From: Oscillospiraceae bacterium
GTDB lineage: Bacteria > Bacillota > Clostridia > Oscillospirales > Oscillospiraceae
Assembly: GCA_015067615.1 (NCBI GenBank)
Contig: SVMD01000004.1
Location: 787 to 64,786 of the forward strand
Reading direction: 5' to 3'
DNA length: 64,000 nucleotides
Shown here: positions 41,213 to 50,394 of the stretch, in pieces
Layout: every line of letters begins with the position of its first letter
How positions within the stretch are numbered: the stretch's first letter is position 1
Translations under genes and position numbers: made by a program
Notes under the pieces: generated by a model
Database searches by the model: none
Told to the model about the DNA's origin: nothing
The model's input: the letters and a program-made list of their open reading frames with translations, nothing else

Positions 41213-41890
41213 TTACAGCTTCACGGGAACCCTGAGCCGGATATCCATAGAGTCAATCTCCACGGCACAGTCCATGGCCATGACCACGACACCGTTTTCG
41301 GCGGCTTCTCTGAGGGCCGCGCCGAAGGCCGGGTCCCGCTCATCATGGGGCCGCAGGTATTTCACATCCGCCATCTGAATGACGAAGAGGACGTAGGCTC
41401 CGAAGCCCTCCTTCGCCGCCTGGGTCAGCCCCTTCAGGTGCCTTGCGCCCCGCTCCGTGGGAGCATCGGGGAAGGCGCAGACGCCGTCTTCCTCCAGGGT
41501 CACGCCCTTGACCTCCAGGAAGCATGGCTTGCCGTCCTTCACAAAGGAAAAATCGAACCGGGAGTCCCCGTGGAAGGACTCTGCTTTCAGGTTCTCGATT
41601 TCCCCCAATCCGCCGGAGCGAAGCCACTCCCCGGCGGCGGTATTCGGGGCCTGGGAGTCCATATTGATGAGCCGCTCCCCTTTTTGCACGGTGATCAGGT
41701 CGTACTTGGTCTTGCGGTTGGGGTTGTCGGATTTCTGGCACCAGACCTGTGCCCCGGCGGGCAGCAGTTCCCGGCACCTGCCGGTATTTTTCACATGGAC
41801 CGTCTCCTCCACGCCCTCGATCAGGACCTTGGCAATGAAGCGGTTAGGCCGGGACAGGAAGATCCCCGGTACCATATTGGAATAACGCAT
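41213..41890 (-). CDS. sfsA: DNA/RNA nuclease SfsA
   Basis: FLSRPNRFIAKVLIEGVEETVHVKNTGRCRELLPAGAQVWCQ; SRFDFSFVKDGKPCFLEVKGVTLE. Confidence 0.93.
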   Translation of the reverse strand: MRYSNMVPGIFLSRPNRFIAKVLIEGVEETVHVKNTGRCRELLPAGAQVWCQKSDNPNRKTKYDLITVQKGERLINMDSQAPNTAAGEWLRSGGLGEIENLKAESFHGDSRFDFSFVKDGKPCFLEVKGVTLEEDGVCAFPDAPTERGARHLKGLTQAAKEGFGAYVLFVIQMADVKYLRPHDERDPAFGAALREAAENGVVVMAMDCAVEIDSMDIRLRVPVKL

Positions 41891-41910
41891 GGGGATAGCT
41901 CCTTCTTCGT

Positions 41911-42093
41911 GTAAATTATCGTTTAGCGGCGCAGCCGCCTTGCCTCTCCTTGAGGGGAGGTGGCCCGTAGGGCCGGAGGGGTGAAAGCCGAAAACCTTTG
42001 CTAACCCCAACCTTTCACCCCTCAGTCACGGCTATGCCGTGCCAGCTCCCCTCAAGGGGAGCCTTAGGGAAACTCTTATAAACGATCATTTAC
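41911..42093. mobile_element. MITE-like intergenic element 5
   Basis: Termini gtaaattatcgttta / taaacgatcatttac; interior nearly identical to element 3. Confidence 0.82.
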
Positions 42094-43025
42094 CGCTGAA
42101 TCTTATCGTTCCAGTTTTCGCAGGGGGTGGGGCATGTGGCGCAGTTGCGCTGCTTGAACTGCAGTTCCTGGCTCTTGATGGACACAGTGGTGGCCTCGGG
42201 GATGGAATGGGTGATGAAGGCGTTGGCGCCGATGACACTTTCCCGGCCGATGACCGTGTCGCCGCCCAGGATGGAGGCGTTGGCGTAGATGGTCACATTG
42301 TCCTCGATGGTGGGATGGCGCTTCTTGCCCCGGAGACCCTGGCCCGCCCGGGTGGAGAGACCACCTAAGGTCACGCCCTGGTAGACCTTCACATTCTCGC
42401 CGATGATGGTGGTCTCGCCGATGACGATGCCGGTGCCGTGGTCGATGAAGAAGAAATTGCCGATGGTGGCGCCGGGGTGGATGTCGATGCCGGTAAGGCC
42501 GTGAGCATGCTCGGTCATGATCCGGGGCAGCATGGGCACGCCCAGATCGTAGAGCACATGGGCCAGCCGGTAGACGGTGATGGCAAAGAGACCCGGATAG
42601 CAGAAGATGATCTCATCGGTGCTGGTCGCTGCCGGGTCTCCGGCGTAGGCCGCCTCCACGTCCGTCTGGACCGTGGCCCGAACCTGAGGGATCCGCCGGA
42701 AGAATTCCAGAGAGATCTCCTGGGCCTTCAGTTTGGCGTCCTCGTCATCCATGCCGGACTGGAGGATCAGGGTGATCTGCTTATTTAAGTTGTACATCAC
42801 GTCCTCAATGAGCATGGAGAGGCTGTGCTTGGTGTTGTACATCCGGTAGCCCTTTTCCCGGGAGTAGCCCGGGTAGACAATCCGCAGGAGCTTACCGATC
42901 ATATCGATGACCACGTCCTTATCCGGGTGGCGCTTTAAGTCCATTTTATCAATATCGCGGCCGTTCTGGTAGTCGCCCAGAATGGAATCCACCAGATTCT
43001 CGATCTGCATTTCAATTGCGTTCAT
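42090..43025 (-). CDS. cysE: Serine O-acetyltransferase
   Basis: GIDIHPGATIGNFFFIDHGTGIVIGETTIIGENVKVYQGVTLGGLS...KRHPTIEDNVTIYANASILGG hexapeptide region. Confidence 0.92.
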   Translation of the reverse strand: MNAIEMQIENLVDSILGDYQNGRDIDKMDLKRHPDKDVVIDMIGKLLRIVYPGYSREKGYRMYNTKHSLSMLIEDVMYNLNKQITLILQSGMDDEDAKLKAQEISLEFFRRIPQVRATVQTDVEAAYAGDPAATSTDEIIFCYPGLFAITVYRLAHVLYDLGVPMLPRIMTEHAHGLTGIDIHPGATIGNFFFIDHGTGIVIGETTIIGENVKVYQGVTLGGLSTRAGQGLRGKKRHPTIEDNVTIYANASILGGDTVIGRESVIGANAFITHSIPEATTVSIKSQELQFKQRNCATCPTPCENWNDKIQR

Positions 43026-43050
43026 AGGTCATTTCCCCCTTTGGGACAGT

Positions 43051-43599
43051 TTATTTCACGATCTGCCGGTAGGTGCGCCAGTCGTAGATATCGTATTGGT
43101 TCCGTTTGCCGGTGAGCTTTGCCCAGAGGCTTTTGGGCGATTCGATTTGTTCCACCGCCTCCCGGAAGCCGGGCGCGCCGAAAACGGAGTCGGAGTCCGT
43201 GGGATCAAAGCAGAGGCTGCTCTTCCAGCGTTTTTTCTTCAGGTCATTGACCTCGATAACCGCCAGCTTTCCCTCCACGATCTGGCCGATATAATCCATA
43301 ATATCCGCTTCTATCAGGTCCGGGTCATAGTCGAACATCTCGAAGCAGTGTGCGCCGAACCAGAGTTCGTCAAAGACGTACTCGCCGTGAAGGCGGCTGA
43401 ACTGGATCTCAATATTCTTCACGCCGTTCACCGCGGGGATCACCAGGGCAGTGATGCGGCATTTCCGGGCGCTGTCCGCATAGGGAAAGGGCATGCAGTG
43501 GCGCCAGTAGGCGGCTTCGTCCTCATACTGGGCAGTCTGGTAAGGGATCCGGCGGCGCTCCAGGAGCGTTTTGGCTTCGGTCAGGGTCATAGTGTTCAC
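43051..43599 (-). CDS. Hypothetical protein
   Basis: 182-aa ORF in a gene-dense minus-strand context; no family recognised. Confidence 0.6.
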   Translation of the reverse strand: MNTMTLTEAKTLLERRRIPYQTAQYEDEAAYWRHCMPFPYADSARKCRITALVIPAVNGVKNIEIQFSRLHGEYVFDELWFGAHCFEMFDYDPDLIEADIMDYIGQIVEGKLAVIEVNDLKKKRWKSSLCFDPTDSDSVFGAPGFREAVEQIESPKSLWAKLTGKRNQYDIYDWRTYRQIVK

Positions 43600-43679
43600 C
43601 TCGCAGGGATGATTGTATCACATACCGCGGACAATTGCCACTGTTTTTTATGGGATGGCAGGAAAATGCGTAGTCTGGA

Positions 43680-43900
43680 GAGTGGACGATATAGGACTCG
43701 ATAGAATTAAGGTGTTGCGCCCGTCGATGTATTATTGAATGGTTGCCACCGGCAACCATTCGGATTTTGATCCGCTGCGCGAAGCACCACGGGCGCAAGC
43801 AGGTGTCCACCGGACACCTGCATTTAAATTGTTCGAGTCCTATTTCTAATACCATACCAAAAAGAAAAACCACGCCGAAAGGCGTGGTTTTCTTTTTGGT
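43680..43900. repeat. tRNA-end multi-hairpin element (locus B), adjoining tRNA-Val
   Basis: Stems TTGCGCCCGT/ACGGGCGCAA, ATGGTTGCC/GGCAACCAT, GCAGGTGTCC/GGACACCTGC; bounded by ATAGGACTCGA / TTCGAGTCCTAT copies of the tRNA T-arm. Confidence 0.82.
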
Positions 43901-43973
43901 GGACGATATAGGACTCGAACCTATGACCTTCCGCACGTCAAGCGGATGCTCTAGCCAGCTGAGCTAATCGTCC
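43897..43973 (-). tRNA. tRNA-Val (anticodon GAC)
   Basis: Minus strand GGACGATTAGCTCAGCTGGCTAGAGCATCCGCTTGACGTGCGGAAGGTCATAGGTTCGAGTCCTATATCGTCCACCA. Confidence 0.93.
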
Positions 43974-44040
43974 GAAGCACTCCGTTAGTATATACGAAGT
44001 GCCGCTGTTTGTCAAGACATTTTTTCGAATTCTGCCGAAT

Positions 44041-44967
44041 TTATCCCAAAACCTGGTTGACGAACTCGATGAGGCCGGCCTCCACTTCGTCCCGGATGGC
44101 CAGTTCGTTGTGAATTTCGTGGCGGTAGCCGGTGTAGGCCCGGGTGATGGTCTTGTTGCCGGTGCGGGCCAGCAGGTTTGCCACGTGGTACAGTCCCTCG
44201 CCGTAGTTGCCGCAGGGGTCCTGGTCGCCGGCGATCAGATAGGTGGGGATCCGGCTGGGGACCATGGGTGCCCACTCATCACTTTCGATGAAGTGGTACA
44301 GCTGGACGAAGTCCCACACCAGCTCCAATGTGGTATCGAAGGTGTTGAACATGTCGCCTGCGTGGTCAGCCACCACTCTGGGATCATTGGCGATCCAGTC
44401 GGCGGAAGAATTTGGATTCTCGATCCGGTCGGTCATGCCGGAGAAGACCCGACCGAACCACTCACCGGCGTTCTGATTGGGGTCAGAGTCAAAGGCGGCC
44501 TTGAATTCCTCGTTCACATAGGCATCGTCACAGCCCTTCCACTGGGAGCAGAGGCCGCAGAGCATCAGACCCACGATATCCTCGCCATAGTGGGCGGCGT
44601 AGGCCCGGGCCAGCATGGAGCCCCAGCTGTGGCCGAAGACGAAATAGGGCACGTCCGGGTAGTCCGCCACGGCGATGTCATGGAGGGACTTCTCGTCCTT
44701 GACGTAGGTTATGTAGCCGCCGGAATGGGGATCGCCCAGGGTGCCGCCGTCGTAGCCGGTCTTGCCGTGGCCGATGTGGTCATCGGCGTAGACCACGAAG
44801 CCTGCGGCATTGAAGGCGCCGATCATGTGCAGGTAGCGGCGGGAATGCTCGCCGTAGCCATGGATCAGCTGGATAATGGCCCGGGGCTTGCCCAGGGGGG
44901 AATAGGCCCAGGCCTTGACCGTATCCCGGCCATTGGCAGAGGGGAAGCTGATTTCACGAATGGACAT
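44041..44967 (-). CDS. Alpha/beta hydrolase (serine aminopeptidase S33 / monoacylglycerol lipase-like)
   Basis: IIQLIHGYGEHSRRYLHMI, VFGHSWGSMLARAY nucleophile elbow. Confidence 0.88.
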   Translation of the reverse strand: MSIREISFPSANGRDTVKAWAYSPLGKPRAIIQLIHGYGEHSRRYLHMIGAFNAAGFVVYADDHIGHGKTGYDGGTLGDPHSGGYITYVKDEKSLHDIAVADYPDVPYFVFGHSWGSMLARAYAAHYGEDIVGLMLCGLCSQWKGCDDAYVNEEFKAAFDSDPNQNAGEWFGRVFSGMTDRIENPNSSADWIANDPRVVADHAGDMFNTFDTTLELVWDFVQLYHFIESDEWAPMVPSRIPTYLIAGDQDPCGNYGEGLYHVANLLARTGNKTITRAYTGYRHEIHNELAIRDEVEAGLIEFVNQVLG

Positions 44968-45071
44968 AGTGGTTCCTCCTTGTGTTTTGATGTTACCATC
45001 ATTTTATCATGGAAGAAAATGGTTCACAACATGGCAATAACAACGGAAAAAGGCCCCGAAAATTGGACAAG

Positions 45072-46427
45072 TTATCCCCTATATTCCCGCAAAACCTCGT
45101 ACAGGGTGCCGGTGGCGCAATGCTGGGTCCGGGTGGCCTCGCAGGCGGCAATGAATTCCTCATAAGTACAAGAAGAAACGTTGCACTTGGGGGTATCGGT
45201 CAAATTCAGCTGGCAGGTGTACACACCCCAGGAGGAGGTCCACCAGCCGGTGACGGTGGTTTTGTAGTTCCAGATAGTCCAGTTGTAGTTTCGTTCGTCG
45301 TAGAGCTTCAGCTCCTTGGCCCAGGCATCCCGGTCCTCGAAGCAGGTAAACTCGCCGATGAGCACCGGTACATCGTAGTCCCGGCCGATATTGGACAGGT
45401 CCTGGTAGCCGTGGAACAGCTCGTAGGGCAGGATATCATGCTTCCAGTTGTACCAGTGGTATTCGTACTGGACATTTTCCCAGCCGTAGTCACTGGGGTC
45501 CGGCAGGTTCGAAAAATCCCAGCAGCAGCCCAGGGTGATCACATGTTCATCCTCCTGCGCCCGGATGGCGTCGTAGAGAACGTCGAAAAAGTCCCAGCAT
45601 TCCCGGGTGGTGACACCCTTGTAACCATAGGTAGGCTCGTTCAGCAGATCGTAGGAAGCGATCCGGGCGCCCAGGTCGGGCCGGGTGACCGTGTAGTGGT
45701 GGGAAACGGCCTTCCACAGTTCCACCGTGGCGTCCCGGTTTGACTGATTATCCCAGAGATTTTCCACCCGCTCCGCTGCGCCGGAGTGCTCGTAGCCATT
45801 CTGGCTGCCCGGGGCACCGTGGAGGTCCAGAATCACATACAGTTCATTCTCCGCCGCCTGGGAGATGAACCAGTCCAGGTAGGCGAAGGTCTCAGCCTCC
45901 TCTTTCAGGGACAGATCTTCGTTGAGGATGTTTAAGTAATAGAAGGGCAGGCGGATGGTGTTCAGGCCCAGCTCCTCCCGGATGATCCGGAAGTCCTCCT
46001 CCGTAAAGAAGCAGCTGTAATAGTATTCCATCAGTTCTTCCGGATCATAGCCCGCCAGATTGGGATTGGCCTTTAATCCTGCCCGGAACTGATCCTCGGA
46101 AAATTCCGGGTACTGGAGGTTACCATCGGCATCGGTGACGTAGCTGCCGTCCTCGTTTTTCAGGGGCTCCAGGGCGAAGGGGCTCATCCAGCCCTCCTGG
46201 AGCAGGATCTGGCCCGCGTTGATACCCTTCAGCTGCAATTTCCGTCCCTGGGCGTCATAGAGGGAGCGGCCATAGGCCCGGACCAGCCCTGTATCATTTT
46301 CGATGGAAGCCGCCTGCTCCGGGACGGAATAGTTCAGGGAGTACAGCAGCGCGCCGCCCACAAACAGGGCAGCCGCCGCCACGATGACGGCCAAAACCAG
46401 CAGAATTTTCTTCAGAACTTTTTTCAC
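45072..46427 (-). CDS. Membrane-anchored GH5-family glycoside hydrolase (GTG start)
   Basis: N-terminal TM helix; LQLKGINAGQIL, VILDLHGAPGSQNGYEHSG, YDLLNEPTYG, VLIGEFTCF. Confidence 0.88.
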   Translation of the reverse strand: MKKVLKKILLVLAVIVAAAALFVGGALLYSLNYSVPEQAASIENDTGLVRAYGRSLYDAQGRKLQLKGINAGQILLQEGWMSPFALEPLKNEDGSYVTDADGNLQYPEFSEDQFRAGLKANPNLAGYDPEELMEYYYSCFFTEEDFRIIREELGLNTIRLPFYYLNILNEDLSLKEEAETFAYLDWFISQAAENELYVILDLHGAPGSQNGYEHSGAAERVENLWDNQSNRDATVELWKAVSHHYTVTRPDLGARIASYDLLNEPTYGYKGVTTRECWDFFDVLYDAIRAQEDEHVITLGCCWDFSNLPDPSDYGWENVQYEYHWYNWKHDILPYELFHGYQDLSNIGRDYDVPVLIGEFTCFEDRDAWAKELKLYDERNYNWTIWNYKTTVTGWWTSSWGVYTCQLNLTDTPKCNVSSCTYEEFIAACEATRTQHCATGTLYEVLREYRG

Positions 46428-46559
46428 GGAGACCACTCCTTTCCTGTTTGAAAATATTATAGCGTAATATGGATAGAATTTCCATGGGAATTGACAAAAT
46501 ATCGTCTTGTCGGCCTCTGTGCCGGGGTGCGCCGGACCGTCCAGTGCGCAGCGCGAAAT

Positions 46560-46937
46560 AAAAAAGGGATTGCGTCTACCGAACTCTCTGCAAAGTCTGA
46601 ACGGCTTCAATCCACATCCGTACCGGATGCGTCTTGAAGCCAGAGGGACTCTCCCACGGCCTAAAAACAGTCCACCGGACTGTTTTTACCCTCCCTTCGG
46701 TCGGGCCGGCCTTTCGAGTCCCGTCCGGTCCAAAAAGAAAAAAGGGAGGCCGAAGCCTCCCTTTTCTTTTTGGTACACCGGAAGGGACTCGTTTGCATTT
46801 CTGCCCCGTTGGGGCAGAAAATATTGTGTTGCCGCCGTCGAGCCGGCGGCAAGCGGCGCTCATCCGCACCGCATTGAAATGTTCGAGTCCCTCCGGGCAG
46901 CAAAAAAGCGGCTGCCCGAACGGGCAACCGCTTTTTT
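46560..46937. repeat. tRNA-end multi-hairpin element (locus C), two modules in tandem adjoining tRNA-Arg
   Basis: Stems GGCTTCAA/TTGAAGCC, TAAAAACAGTCC/GGACTGTTTTTA, TTTCTGCCCC/GGGGCAGAAA, TTGCCGCCG/CGGCGGCAA; two copies of GGTACACCGGAAGGGACTCG and two terminator hairpins. Confidence 0.82.
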
Positions 46938-47012
46938 GGTACACCGGAAGGGACTCGAACCCCCAACCCTCGGAACCGGAATCCGATGCTCTATCCATTG
47001 AGCCACCGGTGC
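46937..47012 (-). tRNA. tRNA-Arg (anticodon CCG)
   Basis: Minus strand GCACCGGTGGCTCAATGGATAGAGCATCGGATTCCGGTTCCGAGGGTTGGGGGTTCGAGTCCCTTCCGGTGTACCA. Confidence 0.93.
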
Positions 47013-47197
47013 ATCTGCTTGATAGCCTGACTATTATAGCAGGCTTTTCTCCCTTTGTAAAGAGCAAAACAGAAATTTTTTCTTCCACGCTTTGGCAATC
47101 TTCTGTAAAAGGCGGTTGTTTTCCCCGAAATGTTATGGTATAATCAGTTTTATCTGAAATTGATTATCTCTCTGCTATTTTAAGGAGGTATTTTCAT

Positions 47198-47839
47198 ATG
47201 TCCGACACTTTCAATTTCCGCAGTGCCTTCAACGGCTTTCACCGGGAGGATGTGGTCCACTACATCGAGTACCTGAACGCCAAGCACACTGCCGAAGTCA
47301 ATCAGCTGAATACCCAGCTGGAGCTGCTGCGCGTTCAGAATGCCTCCGCCGATGTAGCGGCACTGCAGGCACAGCTCTCCGCTGCCCAGGAGATCAATGA
47401 CCAGCTTCAGGCTCAGGTAACTGAGCTGGAGAGACGCTGCAGCGTGATGGATGCGCAGCACACGGCTGTGTCCACAGATGCGGCACCCCACAGCAACGAG
47501 CTGGAAGCACGCTGTCTGGATCTGGAGCAGCAGCTGCGGGACCTGAAGACCAACGCTGTCCAGTATCACGTCACCCAGGAACTGGAAGCTTACCGCCGGG
47601 CTGAGCGGACCGAGCGGGAAGCCAGGGAGCGGGCCGAGCTGGTCTATCGTCAGGCCAACGGTGCCCTGGCAGAAGCCACTGTGAAGGTGGATGAGGCCTT
47701 TTCCCAGATCGGTGACATGGCAGACAAGCTCAACGAACAGCTGATGCATCTGCAGTCCGCTGTCACCGTCAGCCGTCAGGCCCTGTCCGATGCCACCGCA
47801 TCTCTGTATTCCATCGCCCCCGGTACCCAGCAGAACTGA
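47198..47839 (+). CDS. DivIVA-like coiled-coil protein
   Basis: N-terminal FRSAFNGFHREDVVHYIEYLNAKH followed by a long heptad-rich region. Confidence 0.7.
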   Translation: MSDTFNFRSAFNGFHREDVVHYIEYLNAKHTAEVNQLNTQLELLRVQNASADVAALQAQLSAAQEINDQLQAQVTELERRCSVMDAQHTAVSTDAAPHSNELEARCLDLEQQLRDLKTNAVQYHVTQELEAYRRAERTEREARERAELVYRQANGALAEATVKVDEAFSQIGDMADKLNEQLMHLQSAVTVSRQALSDATASLYSIAPGTQQN

Positions 47840-47899
47840 TTTTCCGGCGCGCATACGTTATTCCGTATGCGCGCCTTTTTGCCCGAAAAGGAGGCACCC

Positions 47900-48337
47900 A
47901 TGGAGCTTACCTTCTCCCCCGCCGCAGCAGAGGACGCGGCTGAAATCTTTCGGTTTGCCCGGGAGCTGATCGAAACCTACGAAAATCCCCGGGAAATGGA
48001 CCTGGACCGGGCACTGAAGTGGACCCGGCGAAAAATCGAAACCCACATTGGCCAATACCGCTGCGTGTATTTCTGTGGACAGAAAGCGGGCTTTTTCCGG
48101 TTCGTGCCCTGCGAGGGCGGCATGGAGCTGGATGACCTGTACATTCTCCCGGAATACCGGGGCCGGGGCATCGGCACCGCCGTTGTGGAGCGCTGCTGCG
48201 CCGAAACCGCGCTGCCGGTCATGCTCTACGTCTTTATCCAAAACACCGGAGCCCTGGGTCTTTATCAAAGACTGGGCTTTACCATCACTGAGCAGGTCAG
48301 CGCCACCCGCTGCATCCTGCGCCGGGAGGCACCATGA
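47900..48337 (+). CDS. GNAT family N-acetyltransferase
   Basis: LDDLYILPEYRGRGIGTAVVERC...YVFIQNTGALGLYQRLGFTI. Confidence 0.9.
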   Translation: MELTFSPAAAEDAAEIFRFARELIETYENPREMDLDRALKWTRRKIETHIGQYRCVYFCGQKAGFFRFVPCEGGMELDDLYILPEYRGRGIGTAVVERCCAETALPVMLYVFIQNTGALGLYQRLGFTITEQVSATRCILRREAP

Positions 48338-49329
48338 AAATCAAAAAACCCAGTTATTTTGACAGCTTTCACTGTATCGCCTCCGCCTGCCCCGACTCCT
48401 GCTGCAAGGAGTGGGACGTGCAGGTGGATGCCAAAAGCGCCGCCTGTTACCGCAGCTTGCCCGGTCCCCTGGGGGATGACCTGCGGCGGCTTCTGAAGGA
48501 CGAGGATGGAGAAACGGTCATGACCATTGTGGAGGGCCGCTGCCCCATGTGGCGCACCGACGGCCTGTGCCGGATCCAGGCGGAGCTTGGAGAACAGGCC
48601 CTGTGCAAGACCTGCCGGGAATTCCCCAGGCTGACCCATGACTACGGCGACTTTGTGGAGCGGGGCCTGGAGCTCAGCTGTCTGGAGGCGGCCCGGATCA
48701 TCCTGTCCGCCCCCATCGTCGAACCCATCGTGGAAGAAATTCCCGGCGGGGAGGCCGAATATGATATGGAGGCCATGGCGGTGCTGCTGCGCACCCGGAA
48801 AACCGTGCTGGACATTCTGGCGGACACCACCCAGCCGGTCAACGAAGTCCTGGCCCTGGCCCTGCTCTATGGCTACCAGGCTCAGGCTGAACTGGATGGG
48901 GACGAGGAAATGCCCTTCGACCCGGATTCCGCTCTGGACAGCGTCCGGGAATTTGTAAAGGTGCCAGAAATCACCGAATTGCCGAACTTCTTTGCCGGAT
49001 TGGAGATTCTCACGGACACCTGGACCCATCGGCTGAATGCCCCCTCCCCCGCCCCCTGGAATGACCGTTACCGGAATCTGGCCCGTTATTTTGTGGAGCG
49101 GTACTGGCTCCAGGCGGTTTCGGATTATGACCTGTACTGCCGGGTAAAATACTGCATCGCCTCCTGTATTCTGATCCGTCAGCTGGGCGGCGACCTGCTG
49201 ACCACCGCCCAGACCTACTCCAAGGAAATCGAAAACAACACCGACAACGTGGAGGCCCTTCTGGACGCTGCCTACAGCCATCCGGCCTTCACCGACGACA
49301 AGCTTCTGGGGCTGCTGCTCCAAGATTAA
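48334..49329 (+). CDS. Flagellin lysine-N-methylase (FliB) family protein
   Basis: PSYFDSFHCIASACPDSCCKEWDV...CPMWRTDGLCRIQAELGEQALCKTCREFPR Cys cluster. Confidence 0.85.
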   Translation: MKIKKPSYFDSFHCIASACPDSCCKEWDVQVDAKSAACYRSLPGPLGDDLRRLLKDEDGETVMTIVEGRCPMWRTDGLCRIQAELGEQALCKTCREFPRLTHDYGDFVERGLELSCLEAARIILSAPIVEPIVEEIPGGEAEYDMEAMAVLLRTRKTVLDILADTTQPVNEVLALALLYGYQAQAELDGDEEMPFDPDSALDSVREFVKVPEITELPNFFAGLEILTDTWTHRLNAPSPAPWNDRYRNLARYFVERYWLQAVSDYDLYCRVKYCIASCILIRQLGGDLLTTAQTYSKEIENNTDNVEALLDAAYSHPAFTDDKLLGLLLQD

Positions 49330-49341
49330 GGAGGAAATCTC

Positions 49342-50268
49342 ATGATCTACACCTCTGTGACCCAGCTTATGGGCAGAACGCCCCTGCTGGAGCTGACCAA
49401 TATCGAAAAGAAGGACCACCTCTACGCCCGGGTGCTGGCAAAAATCGAGGGCTGCAACCCCGCAGGCTCCGCCAAGGACCGGGTGGCCCTGAACATGATC
49501 CTTACCGCCGAGGAAAAGGGCATTCTGACCCCCGGCGCCACCATCATCGAGCCCACCTCCGGCAATACCGGCATCGGCCTGTGCGCCGTGGCCGCCGCCC
49601 GGGGCTACCACTGCGTCATCGTCATGCCCGACTCCATGAGCATGGAGCGGCGGCTGCTGATGACCGCCTTCGGCGGTGAGCTGGTGCTGACCCCCGGTAG
49701 CGAGGGCATGTCCGGCTGTATCGCCAAAGCGGAAGAACTGAAAAAGCAGATCCCCGGCAGCATCATCGCCGGACAGTTTACCAATCCTGCCAACCCGGAG
49801 GCCCACTACAAGACCACCGGCCCGGAGATTTGGGAGGACACGGAGGGAAACGTGGACATTTTCGTGGCCGGCATCGGCACCGGCGGCACCATTACCGGCA
49901 CCGCCCGGTACCTGCGGGAAAAGAAGCCCAATGTGACCATCATCGGCGCGGAGCCCGCCGACTCCCCCCTGATCACCCAGGGCGTCAGCGGCCCCCACGG
50001 CATCCAGGGCATCGGTGCCAACTTTATCCCCGAAATCCTGGACCTGAAGCTGGTGGATGAGGTGGTCACCGTCACCACCGAAGAATCCTACGCCGCAGGC
50101 CGCCGCATGGGCCGCGAGGAAGGCATCCTGGTGGGTATTTCCTCCGGCTGCGCCCTCCACGTGGCTCTGGAGCTGGCGAAAAAAGAGGAAAACAAGGGCA
50201 AGACCATCGTGGTCCTCCTGCCTGACTCCGGCGAGCGGTACCTGACCACGCCCATGTATCAGGAATAA
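49342..50268 (+). CDS. cysK: Cysteine synthase A
   Basis: EGCNPAGSAKDRVALNMI, EPTSGNTGIGLCAVAAARGY, GTGGTITGTARYL. Confidence 0.95.
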   Translation: MIYTSVTQLMGRTPLLELTNIEKKDHLYARVLAKIEGCNPAGSAKDRVALNMILTAEEKGILTPGATIIEPTSGNTGIGLCAVAAARGYHCVIVMPDSMSMERRLLMTAFGGELVLTPGSEGMSGCIAKAEELKKQIPGSIIAGQFTNPANPEAHYKTTGPEIWEDTEGNVDIFVAGIGTGGTITGTARYLREKKPNVTIIGAEPADSPLITQGVSGPHGIQGIGANFIPEILDLKLVDEVVTVTTEESYAAGRRMGREEGILVGISSGCALHVALELAKKEENKGKTIVVLLPDSGERYLTTPMYQE

Positions 50269-50394
50269 TCGTGCTATGCGCAATCAAAGCCCTCCGCTTG
50301 AAGCGGAGGGCTTTCGTTTTAATAAATGTGCCGATCAATCCGTTCGACCAAGTCGGAATTCGGCTCTCGGAATGTTACGTTCTAAGACATAGCA

